64,000 bases of DNA from Pteria penguin (lineage: Eukaryota > Mollusca > Bivalvia > Pterioida > Pteriidae), in NCBI GenBank assembly GCA_035048485.1, contig CM068585.1, positions 12,873,001 to 12,937,000 of the forward strand. Reading direction: 5' to 3'. This document shows positions 49,720-62,185 of this stretch, one piece after another; the first letter of the stretch is position 1; each line of letters starts with the position of its first letter. The position numbers and the translations under genes were made by a program. Under the pieces are notes generated by a model, which was not told the origin of the DNA, made no database searches, and saw only the letters and a list, made by a program, of their open reading frames with translations.

Positions 49720-50617
49720 GATAGCTTCTATCAATGACCAATTTTGATTGACGTTACTACTTGGAGATTCTATTGATGACTTTCTTGATTGATTTTACTA
49801 CTAAGAGATTCTATGGATGACCAGTCTTGATTGTCGTTATTACACAGAGATTTTATGGACAAACAACCTTGATAGATTTTATTACTAAGAAATTCCATGG
49901 ATGACTAATCTTCATTGATGTTACTACTAAAGATTCTATGGATAACCAGTTTTGATTGATTTTACTACTAAGAGATTATATGGATGACTAATCTTGATTG
50001 ATTTTACTGCTAAGAGATTCTATGGATGACCAATCATGATTGATATTAATACTAAGGGATTTTATAAATAACCAATCTTCATTGTTTGTATTACTAAGGG
50101 ATTCTATAAATGAACAATCTTGATTGTTTGTACTACTAAAGGATTCTATAAATGACCAATCTTAATTGATATTACTACTAAGGGATTCTATAAATGACCA
50201 ATCTTGACTGATTTTACTACTAAGAGATTCTATGGATGACCAATCTTGATTGATTTTACTACTAAGGGATTCTATAAATAACCAATCTTGATTGTTTGTA
50301 TTACTAAGGGATTCTATAAATGAACAATCGTGATTGTTTGTACTACTAAAGGATTGTATAAATGACCAATCTTGATTGATATTACTAATAAGGGATTCTA
50401 TAAATGACAAATCTTGATTGATATTACTAATAAGGGATTCTATAAATGACCAATCTTGACTGATATTACTACATAATGATTCTGGGGATGACCAATTTAT
50501 GATTGACGTTACTATTTAGAGATTTTATGAATGACTAGTCTTGATTGGCTTTACTATTTAGAGATTCTATTGATGACTATCTTGATTGATTTTACTACTA
50601 AGAGATTCTATGAGAGA
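49720..50617. repeat. 42-bp minisatellite, about 21 units
   Basis: Units of the type GGGATTCTATAAATGACCAA and TCTTGATTGATATTACTACT, 42 bp apart, with two flavours (TTGATTTTACTACTAAGAGA and TTGTTTGTATTACTAAGGGA) interspersed. Since 42 is 14 codons, the minus strand stays open for 82 codons (50162-50410), with a 14-residue repeat ending NQDW. I see no sign that it is translated. Confidence 0.9.
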
Positions 50618-51775
50618 TTCTATTTATTATTCTTCTTTTTTTTTTGCGGGGTGGGGTGGAGAGAGTATCTCCTAAGGACGCTTAGTAAAAGCCTTGACGT
50701 CTACAGAAGAATGCGAAAGAGAAGCATATAATAAACAATAGCTGATAATATATCGGCATATAGGTAAACTTCCCTGTTATATGCATATCACAATTTGAAG
50801 AGGACGAATAATGTCACAAATTCGGATAGTCCAAAATTTGACACTCTTTCATTCCATATATCTCTGTTTGCAAGGTATTATATGAAAGAAAGGTATTATA
50901 GAATAGCAGGATTATCAGTGTAAATTTATGGTCACTTTGTAACTGAAATAGAAGATATTCATCAAAATAGGTTTTTTCCAAGCTAAAGTTAATTATGGCA
51001 CTAATTAAAGATTCTGACTTTGAATCTAAATGGCAAAATACTCAGTTTGTTATGACTAAACAAAAATATAATCGACAAATGACCTAAGCGACACAGTGCT
51101 GTATAGGGCATTCTCCAACAAAATATATAGAACATGTATAAATACCTCAAACTACTGCATTTTAGGTTAAATGTAATAGAAAAATTGGCCCAAATGCTAG
51201 CAATGGTGCAATTAAGGATTTTACCAAATAGGCTGAAATTCTAAGAAAAAAGACTGGCTCAGTTATGTGGCAGAAGTCACCTTCTTAAATACGAAACTTG
51301 ATCGATGATGTAGATCAAATTCAATGATAATATTTATCTTATTTTGATAAAGGAGAATACAATGACATTGTCAATGACATTCTATTAGATATATTGCTTT
51401 TGTAAAAGTATTCAGAAAATGTTCAAAATAAGGAAACACTTTGTGTTAGCTTATCAAAATATGATTGAATGACTTAGACTAGAACAATTAGTTTCTTTAA
51501 AATATGCATGTATTTAACTGTTATTCTTTTAATTGAGTAAAAGTACAAGACAAGAATAGAAAACAGTGTCCAACCCAGACAAAGCAGAAGTGCCAAAGAA
51601 ACAGGAATATAAGAGTATATGTTACGTACACCCTTTACCCTTTTTTGATGTTGCGTGTATGCAGTACTCTATACCATCCTCCCTCTCGTGTACACAGTGT
51701 GGAAGTATTTTATGATTGTTTTTTTTTTTTTTTTTTTTGTTGGATATTTATTTCATGGCGGAGGTGGCTAGCTAA
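50618..51775. other. Intergenic with T homopolymer
   Basis: Nothing coding was recognised. A run of 20 T lies at 51719-51738. Confidence 0.4.
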
Positions 51776-51784
51776 ATGACTCAT

Positions 51785-51990
51785 GTTTTCATCTCTTGTT
51801 CTTGTGTGCATCAAAGTCCATCATGGCTAGATAGACTTTCATCAATTCGCACATACTTATGGAATCAAGGCAAGACTGACCGGTCCGCAGGGGATGCTTA
51901 CTCCTCCATGACACCTGATCCCACCTATGTTTTAACTGGGTTTCTTGACTGCTTGATTGCCTGTGTTACATGTATATTGTCATGTTGTCT
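51785..51990 (+). repeat. Solo 'GGGGATGCTTACTC' 3' module
   Basis: TGACCGGTCCGCAGGGGATG, CTTACTCCTCC, CACCTGATCCCACCT and TTTTAACTGGGTTTC match the module after RT copy C (53325-53400) in order. The open frame covering it (51776-52069) is incidental. Confidence 0.6.
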
Positions 51991-52529
51991 GGACTTTCGG
52001 TTGTGGAAATTAGATCAGTATCTCAGATTTTTACTTGCTGTTATATTTCAAATCATAACTCTGGTATAATGGTGATGAGGTTTCAAATACTATTCCGTTC
52101 TTCTGACGCTGAATTTTGAACTGTATACAGTTTGCATATATAATCAGATAAATACAGTATGAATCTGTAAGTAGCTATTACGAGCAACTAATTAAGCAAA
52201 ATATCTTAAAAGGATTTTTAAAAATGGGGTTACAATAGATATTTGTCATTATTTCTTTATCTTACTCGGTGCCATACTGGTATTTTTATTATCTAACATT
52301 TGAAATGTACTTCATATAATATGAAAACATTTTAAATATATGTATCTGTCGGTGTTGGAATTCTTATCTGAATGAAATAGTATGTATTTAGGTTGAAATT
52401 GTCATCATCGATTTTGGACTTTGTTTTCTTATTATGAATTTAAATATTCAAAACGATTATGATTTTGAATTATTTTCTTAGCTTTGATTATTTTATATGC
52501 AGCAAGATAAATCCATTGGGTTAAGTTTT

Positions 52530-53460
52530 ATGCAAAATAAGTTCAGAATGTTGGCATTTCGATGGGTACCAATTGCGCGCTTCTTCTGGCCAACATATTT
52601 GTGTATTCTTACGAAGCAGATATGCAGGCAATAAACAATTAGCATCTCGGTTCAACTTTACATACAAATACATCGATGACGTATTGTCGATTAACAACCC
52701 TGTATTTAAGGATCACCTCAACATCATATATCCAAAGGAATTCGAGATAAAAGATACAACTGAGAATTAGTGACGATGGTTCATTAGTAACCTCTCTCTA
52801 TGACAAACGTGGCGATTTCAATTTCATTATTACCAATTTCCCTTTTTTTTTAGTAGCAACATACCTTCCTCTCCCGCATATGACGTCTTCATTTTACATC
52901 TTATACGCTATTTTAGGTCATGTTCTAAATACGAAAATTTTGTCCTGAGAGCAAGGCTTCTTGCCACAGAACTACTCTCACAAGGCTATATTGAGGAACG
53001 TTTGAAATTGTCATTTAGGAAGTTCTATGGTCGATATAGGGATCTAGTACAATTTCAGATTCATCTTTCAAGAATGTTAACCGATATTTTGGGACCTGAC
53101 TATACAAAATAACCATCTTAACTTTTTGACTATATTTAATTTGACAAAATACGTATATATACAGGCATTTGTTCACGTACATTTCGGATGCCGGAATTTC
53201 AATTAAACAAAATGTTATGCTCTTGAATAGGAAATTTTGCCCTCGTGTTCTTGTCTCCTTAATGTGGTCATACGTGTATATCTATGTATTTACTTCCTAG
53301 ACATGAAAAGTTATTGCAGGACTCTTATGACGGGTGTTGCATGCAACCAGGGGGCGCTTACTCCACCTGGGCACCTAGTCTCACCTCGATTTTATTTGGG
53401 TTCGTATTTGTCTGAATATGACACTATACAAGATATTGTCATTTTATTCCATCGACTATG
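52530..53460 (+). pseudogene. Retroelement copy C: RT pseudogene plus 3' module
   Basis: GISMGTNCA-type sequence at 52555-52590 is followed by a frame containing an intact catalytic box, FTYKYIDDVLSINNPVF (near 52650-52710), and IYPKEFEIKDTTEN. A stop follows. Homology continues in other frames: SLYDKRGDFNFIITNFP near 52795, SSPAYD near 52870, and KFYGRYRDLVQF near 53020. About 210 bp after the homology ends, GACGGGTGTTGCATGCAACC and GCTTACTCCACCTGGGCACC give the 3' module (53325-53400). The copy has multiple stops and shifts. Confidence 0.75.
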
Positions 53461-54010
53461 AGATATGGTTTACCCTTCGGTACGTCTTCATTTTTTACTT
53501 CTAGAAACTTTTATTATTATAAGACATTTTTATACAACAGTTACCGAATATATCTATCGATAGCAAAACCCACATGCATTTTGGTGTCTTTTATTTCTAT
53601 GAATTGAATAGAATGCAGTAATACAAATTTTTCATGGCTGTAATTGTTGCATTTATTTCACAGGAAATGTCCTGTAAATATTAAGATAGGTAAAGAAATG
53701 TGTACTGGCAAATATTGTCATTTTATCGAACGTCAATTTATAGACTTTGAAAGGCTTTTTTATTCTAGTTAAAATGACCTCCTGATTAAGGGAAACCCCC
53801 TTTGCATGAAATCAACATATGCTGCACAGTCTATTCTGTATCGGATGAGAGAAACATTAACTCCATATACAGGTGATAGCCGAAAGTTGCTACATTAATG
53901 AAGATATGGAAAATGAAGTAAAACACGATTCTTGTATATCTTCAATATTCGTCAATTTTCAGGAACCTGCATAAATACGAAGCGAAAATGTTGTATTTTA
54001 TAATGTCTTT
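53461..54010. other. Intergenic, nothing recognised
   Basis: A+T-rich, no open frame with a motif, no repeat matched elsewhere in the window. Confidence 0.4.
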
Positions 54011-54013
54011 ATT

Positions 54014-54240
54014 TCAATTTTGTTGGGGTGTATCTTGTATAAAAAGGTTTTGTTTTAAAATAACTACTGGATGAAACATTGTTTGTATATGGAAGCGTAA
54101 ATCTAAAAAGATAGTGACCAGTATGTCAGCTAATTGTGGTACACAGTTAGTACCCATTGAAATATCGATAGTTTGTTGTAATGCTTGATCTCCAATAAAG
54201 TCATAGTCAATAAAGAATCTGGTGGTTGTTAACAATATAG
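54014..54240 (-). pseudogene. Retroelement copy D: RT fragment
   Basis: The minus strand encodes FIDYDFIGDQALQQTIDISM followed by GTNCVPQLADI, equivalent to the DNIFVVFGGKVFQQIVGIPM region of copy A. Homology fades before the catalytic box. No 3' module was seen nearby. Confidence 0.65.
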
Positions 54241-55770
54241 TTGTGTAGGTAACCAGGTATCAAGGTATAGGTACATATGGGATCCTTTTAGTAAAGAAAC
54301 ATATGCCAAAAGTTTTGAAAATAATAATATTTAATTTTAAAAAACACCTTTAGTAAATATTAATAAAATGCATATAGATGTAAACATACACTATGTGACT
54401 TTGTGATGCCACACTGTTTTAGGGCAATTCCTCTTCGGGTCCCGTAGACGGCATAGAATACGCCAAGGGAATCCATAGCCTGATTTCTTTCTAGCAAATT
54501 TGTGTATATTGCTGAAATGAACTATCATCGCTGTAATATGTCATTATAAATCTATTAAATAGTTTCTTTGACAGTTAGTTACAACACGTTATCCATGTTT
54601 GATAGCAAACCCTGTCGTTGATTGGCCGAGTTTCAACCGCTTTAAAGGTTAGGAAGGTTATGAAGATCCGAAGGACATCCAGTTAACATTGTCTTTTGTA
54701 TTTGACAAAGAAACCTTTTGGATGTGATTGTCATAGACCAATTTTCACACAATTTCCACAAACATTTGATACCGAAATGATGACATCACTTCAAAAAGTC
54801 CACAAATTTCTCTATTCTGAACCATCTACGTAATTAAATACCAATGAACAGTAACGGTGATGTCCATTCGGAAGTGGCATAACTATTCAGCGGTCATTTA
54901 CAATGATTCGTTAGTAAGCAATTATCCTCTTATAATTCTGTCCTTCAAGGCTTTTGATATGTTTGTTTTACATATCGCTTTACATATTTTGCGGATTGTC
55001 ACAGTATGACCTAAAGCATTACCGTAGAGACATATTCCTTGTTACGTATATCTGATGTACTCATATGATATCGGAACAAAGGGTGATATAACTCCTCGTA
55101 TATTTTGTTGCATGTTTGCACCTTCTGATCAAGGCTTCCATACAATAAGCGTGTATCATTATCTATTTTAATGTGAAAATAAATCATTAGACATTACTAC
55201 ATTACTTTGAGAGAATAAACATTCACGTAGAAAGATTATACATGCACGTAATATGTACCTTAAAGATGTATTTTTTATTATTGAATATATAATTACATTT
55301 AGAGGGTTAAATAGACAATTAATCGATCTTATTTTTTTTTTGTCTATTTACACCAACGTTTATATTAAGGAAGCTTATTTTTCTCACGAATACTCCTTAT
55401 ACTTACACATTCAATTTCCATAGTTTAGACCTTGAGAATCATGGAAGAGGCATAAGTTGTGGAAATGTGGATATGGTTTACGAAATTAGTATACGTATTT
55501 ATGTTTTGATATTTAGACATTTAACTCAGTAATAATAAACCACTATAATGTGTTTACAGAGTTATAATAGACCACTATAATGTGTTTTACAGAGTAATAA
55601 TAGACAACAATAATGTGTTTCACAGAGTTATTTGCTTTTAATATTATTAACTGCTACAGGAAAAAAAAAATAGAATCTACATTAAGCACACATTTACTTT
55701 ATCCTTTGCAAAGTATTTTCATCTGCAAAAACATAATAGCGCTGATTTTCTTTCACGTGCTCACGGTCTT
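54241..55770. other. Intergenic, nothing recognised
   Basis: No exon or repeat identified. GTGTTT(A)CAGAGTAATAATAGAC-like 35-bp units occur three times around 55530-55630 as a small tandem repeat. Confidence 0.4.
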
Positions 55771-55788
55771 GGGGGGGGGGGGGGGGGG
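55771..55788. repeat. G homopolymer, 18 bases
   Basis: Uninterrupted G18, next to a SINE tail fragment. Length in the assembly may be unreliable. Confidence 0.9.
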
Positions 55789-55803
55789 TTCCGTTACAAA
55801 TTA

Positions 55804-55890
55804 TAAATTTCTGCAATGCATCAGACAGATACCGTCTGCTAGTAGGTGAAATAATCGTGGAGTGACGTAAAATAATAATCAATCAATCAA
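55804..55890 (+). mobile_element. 5'-truncated SINE fragment
   Basis: ATGCATCAGACAGATACCGT, TGAAATAATCGTGGAGTGAC and AATAATCAATCAATCAATT are the 3' third of the SINE at 21978. The tRNA head and core are absent. Confidence 0.8.
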
Positions 55891-56290
55891 TTCTCTCATG
55901 TGTGGTATCAATGCTTTGCTATACAATATCTAATTCAGAATAGTCGAGGGTGTTGTGTTATTAATTTACAATTTTATACAGGCTTTCGTAATATCATTTT
56001 TAAAAAGTTGTTGTTTGGTCAAGAGTTGATAATTGGTTAATACCGAATTGAATGAAGTTTCAGTTCACTAGCTTCACTTTCAAAGTTTCAGTATTGAGGC
56101 AAAATGAAATATATACTTCAACACTTCTGATCATAAAAGTTTTTAAAATACTTGATTTTAGACACTTACATTTTAATAGTAATGGAATTTCCCACTTTCG
56201 GGATTAACTGTCATTGAAGAGACGTTATACATCATAATTCTTATAATATATCATTATACATGTGTATTTTTGTTTTGTTTGTTTTTTTAG

Positions 56291-56587
56291 ATTTATTGTT
56301 TTCATCGTGATATGTCCAACTCTACGATGGATGTGGAAGAAAGCGTATTTGTAAGACATCCTAGTTTACTAGCGTTTGTGATTCTGGGATGCATTGTCGT
56401 GGGAATAACTCTGATTGTTGGCATTGTATTCGCCTTTGCCAGTGAGGACACACCATCAAAGAAACAAGTACCATCTGACATCAACATGACAAAGACCATA
56501 GTATACGGAGTGCGATCATATCAATCATGTGTAAGTGTGCAAAGCCCCCAGGATACCGATCCCGATGTTGAACCGACTCCTGTGTAA
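56291..56587 (+). CDS. Small single-pass membrane protein candidate (91 codons from ATG 56312)
   Basis: The frame MSNSTMDVEESVF... runs to TAA at 56585-56587. Residues about 19-42 (LLAFVILGCIVVGITLIVGI, then VFAF) form a clear hydrophobic segment. A short Ser/Asp/Glu-bearing N-terminus precedes it, with one N-glycosylation-type NST site. A polar C-terminal tail follows, ending QDTDPDVEPTPV. A T-rich acceptor (GTTTTTTTAG) ends at 56290 and the frame is open back to it. This could therefore be the coding exon after a 5' UTR intron, or the last exon of a longer gene. No upstream partner was found. The protein is not recognised; base composition is less A+T-rich than its flanks. Confidence 0.5.
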   Translation: MYCFHRDMSNSTMDVEESVFVRHPSLLAFVILGCIVVGITLIVGIVFAFASEDTPSKKQVPSDINMTKTIVYGVRSYQSCVSVQSPQDTDPDVEPTPV

Positions 56588-56755
56588 TATAATGTGATTT
56601 TCTTTCCCTTTGTTATGATAGAATATTCACCACGCAGTACAAAGAGATGCAAAGTTTATGCTGTCGTGTCCTTTCATCTCCTCCTTCATGAGACTGTTAT
56701 GTAGTTATGTCATATACATTCTCTTTTGCTTAACAACACGTCAGACTCAGGCTAT

Positions 56756-57965
56756 GGTATATAAGGCGTTGATAAGTTCAGTACATCTGTTATGTAAGGG
56801 TAACAATAGCCAAAGGATTCTATTATAAAAGGAGAAACATTATACAGAGGTTTCCATTATGTAAGGGGTAACAATGGCCTGAGTTTTCTATAATAAGAGG
56901 TAACAATGGTCAGAGTTTTCTATTATGTAAGGGGTAACAATGGCCAGCGTTTTCTATTATGTAAGGGGTAACAATGGTCATAGGTTTCCATTACGTAAGG
57001 TGTTAACAAGGTCAGAGGCGTTAGAATGGTCAGAGGTTTCTAAGATATAAGGCGTTAGAATGACCAGAGGTTTCTATTATATAAGGGTTTACAATAACCA
57101 GAGGTTTCTATTATCTCAGGCGTTACAATGACCAGAGATTTCTATTATGTAAAGGCGTTACAGTGGTCAGAGGTTTCTATTATATAAGAGTTAACAATGG
57201 CAGCATGTTTCTATTACATAAGGCTTTATAATGACTAGAGTTTTCTATTATATGAAGCGTTACAATAGCCAGAGTTTTCTATTATATGAAGCGTTACAAT
57301 GGCCAGAGTTTTCTATTATATGAGGCGTTACAATGGCCAGAGTTTTCTATTATATGAGGCGTTACAATGGCCAGGGCTTTCTATTATATGAGGCGTTACA
57401 ATAGCCAAAGGTTTCTTTTACATAAGGCGTTATAATAACCAGAGGTTTCTATTATATCAGGTGTTACAATGGTCAGAGGTCTCTATTATATAAGGCGTTA
57501 CAAAGGTCAGAGATTTCTATTATATAAGGCGTTACAATGGACAAAGTGTTTTATTGTATAAATGGTTACAATTGCTAGAGGTTCGTAATATGTAAGGGGG
57601 AAGTATAACCAAAGGTTTCTGTTATATATGGCGTCACAGTAGCCAAATTTTTCTATTATATGAGGCGTTATAGTGACCAAAGGTTTCTATTGTATAAGGG
57701 GAAACAATAACCATATGTTTCTATTATATAAAGGGTAACAATAACCACAGGTTTCTATTATATAAAGGGTTACATTAGTTAGATGTTTTATAATATAAGG
57801 GGTTACAATGATCAGAGTGTTCTATTATTTAAGGATTTATAATGGCCAGAAATTTTATCATAGATGGGGTTACAATAACCAGAGATTTCTATTATATAAA
57901 GGATAAAAGTAGCCAAAGATATTTATTAAATAAAGGGATACAATAACCAGAGATTTTTATAATAT
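56756..57965. repeat. 34-bp minisatellite, about 35 units
   Basis: Units of the form TTTCTATTATATAAGGCGTT followed by ACAATGGCCAGAGG, at spacings of about 33-35 bp. Central units (about 57230-57400) are almost identical; edges are diverged. It starts 170 bp after the stop of the small membrane-protein frame. Confidence 0.9.
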
Positions 57966-58359
57966 CTAATAAATTGTTGTATTTCACTGATACTTTGCAT
58001 CAGGATACAAAGTAACGTACATAAAATGACATATTCTCTAATTAAACACGTTCAGCGGTATTCGCCGACATTGTGCCCGTTATTGACTTGCATGCTAAAG
58101 AATTCAGATAAAATCGAATGATATGAAACGGAGACTTGACGAAGTAATTGTTGACTTCCGATAGCAGCATAGTGAGAAATTACATTACGTGACAGGGATG
58201 TAGCCAATTAAGACGCAATGCTGTCATCTCCTACTCCTCCAGCTATCATCATGCAGGACTTCGAAAGACTCCAATGCCCTATCTAACTCATCATATTCCG
58301 GAAAACTGGTGGAATACTATTGATACAGTACAGAATGAATTGACAGCATAAATTTCATA

Positions 58360-58393
<34 letters not shown>

Positions 58394-59904
58394 CATTCTC
58401 CCATTTTGATTTAATTCCGTTCAGTGACATGCTTAATTACCAATTCCATTTTTCCAAACTTCAAACATTTGCTATTGTATATAACACAATGTGAATCCAT
58501 CTCAACAGAATATTCATATTCTTTTTCCATATTCTCTTCATTGCGTTTGATAAATCTAACTTGTTATATATATAATTATATATTTAATTGATGTAAATGT
58601 AATGTAACCACTAAATGTAAATATCCACCGCTTCAGATCTGTATGGTGTAATCTCAAGTAGAGTACACGAATAAAGTATCGAAACTTCATTATCCGTATT
58701 ATTTGTGTTAGCTTTATAATGGCTACAAACAATTTTCTGCTCACGGACGACAAAAACTAAATATCTACTACAGTAGCCTTTTGAAAGGAATTTGCATTCT
58801 CCAAATGCATGCTCATTGAAGAAAATTTCAGATCTATTGTTTTAATCCATGTTTCTCTACCACCAAACCTAGATATTTTTGCATTAACACAAGACTTTTC
58901 TGAGTTTCACTGAATACATGCCTCTTTAATGGAGTTTCGACTGCGACAGCTTTTAAGATGTCAACAATAATGGCTCTCAAAAAGCTAATCTAATTTTCTG
59001 TTTACGTCTTTTGACATACACGTAGAATACATGCAGAAAGAGAGCTACTCCGTCCATATCATCGTGTAACTACTAACGCCATATAACAGTCTGGTCACTT
59101 TATCTTTAAAGTTGACCAATCCCTAGTTTGGTTAAATTCTCTGGTTGTGTTATTGATTTTACTATTGTACTTAGATTCAATGACACAATTAAAAGACAAG
59201 AACAGAGACCTAGCTTAACTGTATGAAAACTACCATGCAGATCAAACAAAGTTATACGCTCATACAAATGCAGGGAAAATATATTTGATTGTATTGACCT
59301 GAGATACCGTCAAATAGTTCATTTTCATGGGTTTCCAGTTTTGTGATGATAAAATAAGGTACTGGTTCGTGGGTTCGTAATAACATGGATAACAATATCA
59401 ATTTTTTTCTGCAAAGTCTCTGATTATGAACACCTGAAAAGAAGACTGATTGTAAGATGCAGTAAAGTGGAATAACACTCAGTGATCTGAATCAGTTATC
59501 AATTATTCAATTGGCCTGTTCAATATTCTTCATTAAACAATTGTCATTAAAATTACCTTGGATTGGATCAATATTCATTACAAGCATGCCTGATGTTTAG
59601 GCTATGACATTTAAAAGGTGGGTTGACATACATGATTGACTTACATTGGCAGGTTGCGATGTACAAACTGAGCAATTTACAGTGATTGGTGAATCTACTT
59701 TTAATACTACAGTACGGTATTTTACTGTGCGATAAGTAACTGATGTAAGTGAGGAAGATCTTAAATGTAGTAGTAGAGCACTGAGAGAAATGGATATAAA
59801 ATATAATTTTCATTGATTTTTATGTAATGTTAATAGCCAATACACGGTAGCAAAATAACAATTTAACAATTTCAGATGATATATAAAACCAGTTCTGTGG
59901 TCCA
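57966..59904. other. Intergenic with (CT)n
   Basis: No gene recognised. A (CT)n microsatellite lies at 58362-58390. Confidence 0.45.
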
Positions 59905-60740
59905 AAAAATCATCAAACCGAAAGGCATACAAAATCAACACAAATGGAAAATCAAAAATCAAACCAAGAGCATCTACTAATGAGCATAAGTGAACACCCT
60001 AAAGAAAGTACGATCAGGTGCCCGTGGAAGTAAGCATCTTCTACTTGCTAGGAACACCGGTTACTTATGACCTGTAAAAATTGTCAAATCAGCTGAATAT
60101 AAATACAAGTGTCAAAATCAGTTTTAAGATAGTTGGAATAGGATTCAACCTAAAATATCATTCATCATTCTGGATAACATTTTGTATGATAAGATCTTCG
60201 TATCGACCATCAAACATCCTAGTGACGTCGACCATCAACCATCCTAGGTGACGATGACCATCATACATTCTAGGTGACGTCGACCATCAACCATCCTAGG
60301 CGACGTCGACCATCAAACATCCTAGGTGACGTCGACCATCAGCCATCCTCGGTGACGTCGACCATCAAACATCCTAGGTGACGTCGACCATCAACCATCC
60401 TAGGTGACGTCGACCATCAAACATCCTAGGTGACATCGACCATCAACCATCCTAGGGTGACGTCGACCATCAAACATCTTAGGTGACGTTATAAGTCTAC
60501 CATTTCTATATCTTTGGTTGAGAAGTTCTTTTCAAAGTCGTTTTGTCTTCAGAAGAACGTGATCGTAATTTGATTTCCCTCTGGCAAGATATATTAATCG
60601 AGATATGAATATGCATTAGCAGATGATGATGGAATATTGCTACACATAAAGTTGTAGTTATTGATATTGAAATCGTCACTTGGCAACCACAAATGTCGTA
60701 AGTAGAATTATAGGACAGGATGATGTCTGGGGGTAGGGAT
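59905..60740 (-). pseudogene. Retroelement copy E: RT fragment plus 3' module, carrying a minisatellite
   Basis: On the minus strand this matches copy A (28660-29300) from the RT C-terminal third through the 3' module. Shared features on the plus strand are AAATCATCAAACCGAAAGGC (59910), CAGGTGCCCGTGGAAGTAAG (60015), AATATCATTCATCATTCTGG (60152), and the stretch around 60490-60720 with ATCTTTGGTTGAGAAG and GATGATGGAATATTGCTAC. The open frame is destroyed, and the segment encoding LRKFYGRY has become an 11-unit tandem array (60204-60489). Confidence 0.75.
60204..60489. repeat. 26-bp minisatellite, exactly 11 units, with a dimeric pattern
   Basis: 286 bp contain 11 units (with compensating 1-bp changes) of CGACCATCAAACATCCTAGG followed by TGACGT. 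Units alternate mostly between CATCAAACATCC and CATCAACCATCC, so the true repeat in the right half is a 52-bp dimer. Confidence 0.9.
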
Positions 60741-61293
60741 GGGGGGGGGGGTTCAAATGTGTTGCAATATGACATTGAGCTACAGTCTAGAAAACGAAAA
60801 GACGACTGATTTAGATGATATACGGACAACACCGTAAAGAGTACAGTTCCATTTCGTACTTTAGATGGACACAATAGGGAGCATATATTTCACAGTTTAC
60901 ACAATAAAAATTATTCTAGACAATTAGAAAGAATGAATTGACACTTAAAGGAAGGAGTGTTGTTAAAATCAATATTACTTTTTGCACAACTAAGCCCCTA
61001 TGACGTGACCTTTCCCACGAATTATACATCAGTTGTAAATGTCCTGAATATTATATAATGAGCTGTTTCTGGCTTGATTTATTCAAGACTCTGTGGCTGA
61101 CCTCAGTCCCGTGTCACTCTTTACCTTCTTTAGCCTTCCTCTCCCCCTCTTCCATTCACTCCCCCTCCTACAATGACGTCTTAATTCTCACCTTTTCCCT
61201 TTTCAAAATCGATGGTGTTATACTCACTACAAATATTTTGATGACGTCATATTTCTTTATGACAAATTCCAGGTGTAAAACTATGCTAAGTTG
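60741..61293. other. Intergenic, G run at its left edge
   Basis: A poly-G tract lies at about 60741-60750. The rest shows no exon or known repeat; an open frame at 61058-61303 has no motif. Confidence 0.4.
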
Positions 61294-61498
61294 TATATTA
61301 TAATTGGTTTTCTTAATATTTACATAAGTTTATCAAGTTAGCGTTTTAGAAAATCATACCATTACGGGAGCAATGAAAACCAGGTAATACTCTCGTGAAC
61401 TGAAGGTGCCTCTGCAAATACATGGACGCCCTGTACTATGTATGTATGTATGTATGTATGTATGTATGTATGTATGTATGTATGTATGTATGTGTGTA

Positions 61499-61530
<32 letters not shown>

Positions 61531-62185
61531 TGTGTGCGTGTGTGCGTGCGTGCGTGCGTGCGTGCATGTATGTATGTATGTAATATATGTATGTGTGTGT
61601 GTGTATGTATGTATGTATGTATGTATGTGTGTGAGTGTGTGTTTGTGCGTGCGTGTGTGCGTGTGTGCGTGCGTGCGTGCGTGCATGTATGTATGTATGT
61701 ATGTTATATGTAATATATGTATGTGTGTATGTATGTATGTATATTATAATTGGTTTTCTTAATATTTACATAAGTTTATCAAGTTAGCGTTTTAGAAAAT
61801 CATACCATTACGGGAGCAATGAAAACCAGGTAATACTCTCGTGAACTGAAGGTGCCTCTGCAAATACATGGACGCCCTGTACTATGTATGTATGTATGTA
61901 TGTATGTATGTATGTATGTATGTATGTATGTATGTGTGTATGTGTGTGTGTGTGCGTGCGTGCGTGCGTGTGTGCGTGTGTGCGTGCGTGCGTGCGTGCG
62001 TGCATGTATGTATGTATGTAATATATGTATGTGTGTGTGTGTATGTATGTATGTATGTATGTATGTATGTGTGTGAGTGTGTGTTTGTGCGTGCGTGTGT
62101 GCGTGTGTGCGTGCGTGCGTGCGTGCATGTATGTATGTATGTATGTTATATGTAATATATGTATGTGTGTATGTATGTATGTATG
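61294..62185. repeat. 446-bp tandem duplication
   Basis: The segment starting at 61294 (TATATTATAATTGGTTTTCT) reappears at 61740, with the same 140 bp of unique sequence (including CATACCATTACGGGAGCAAT and CTCTGCAAATACATGGACGC), then the same order of microsatellite blocks. The offset is 446 bp. The unique parts look identical, so the duplication is recent or an assembly artefact. Confidence 0.85.
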
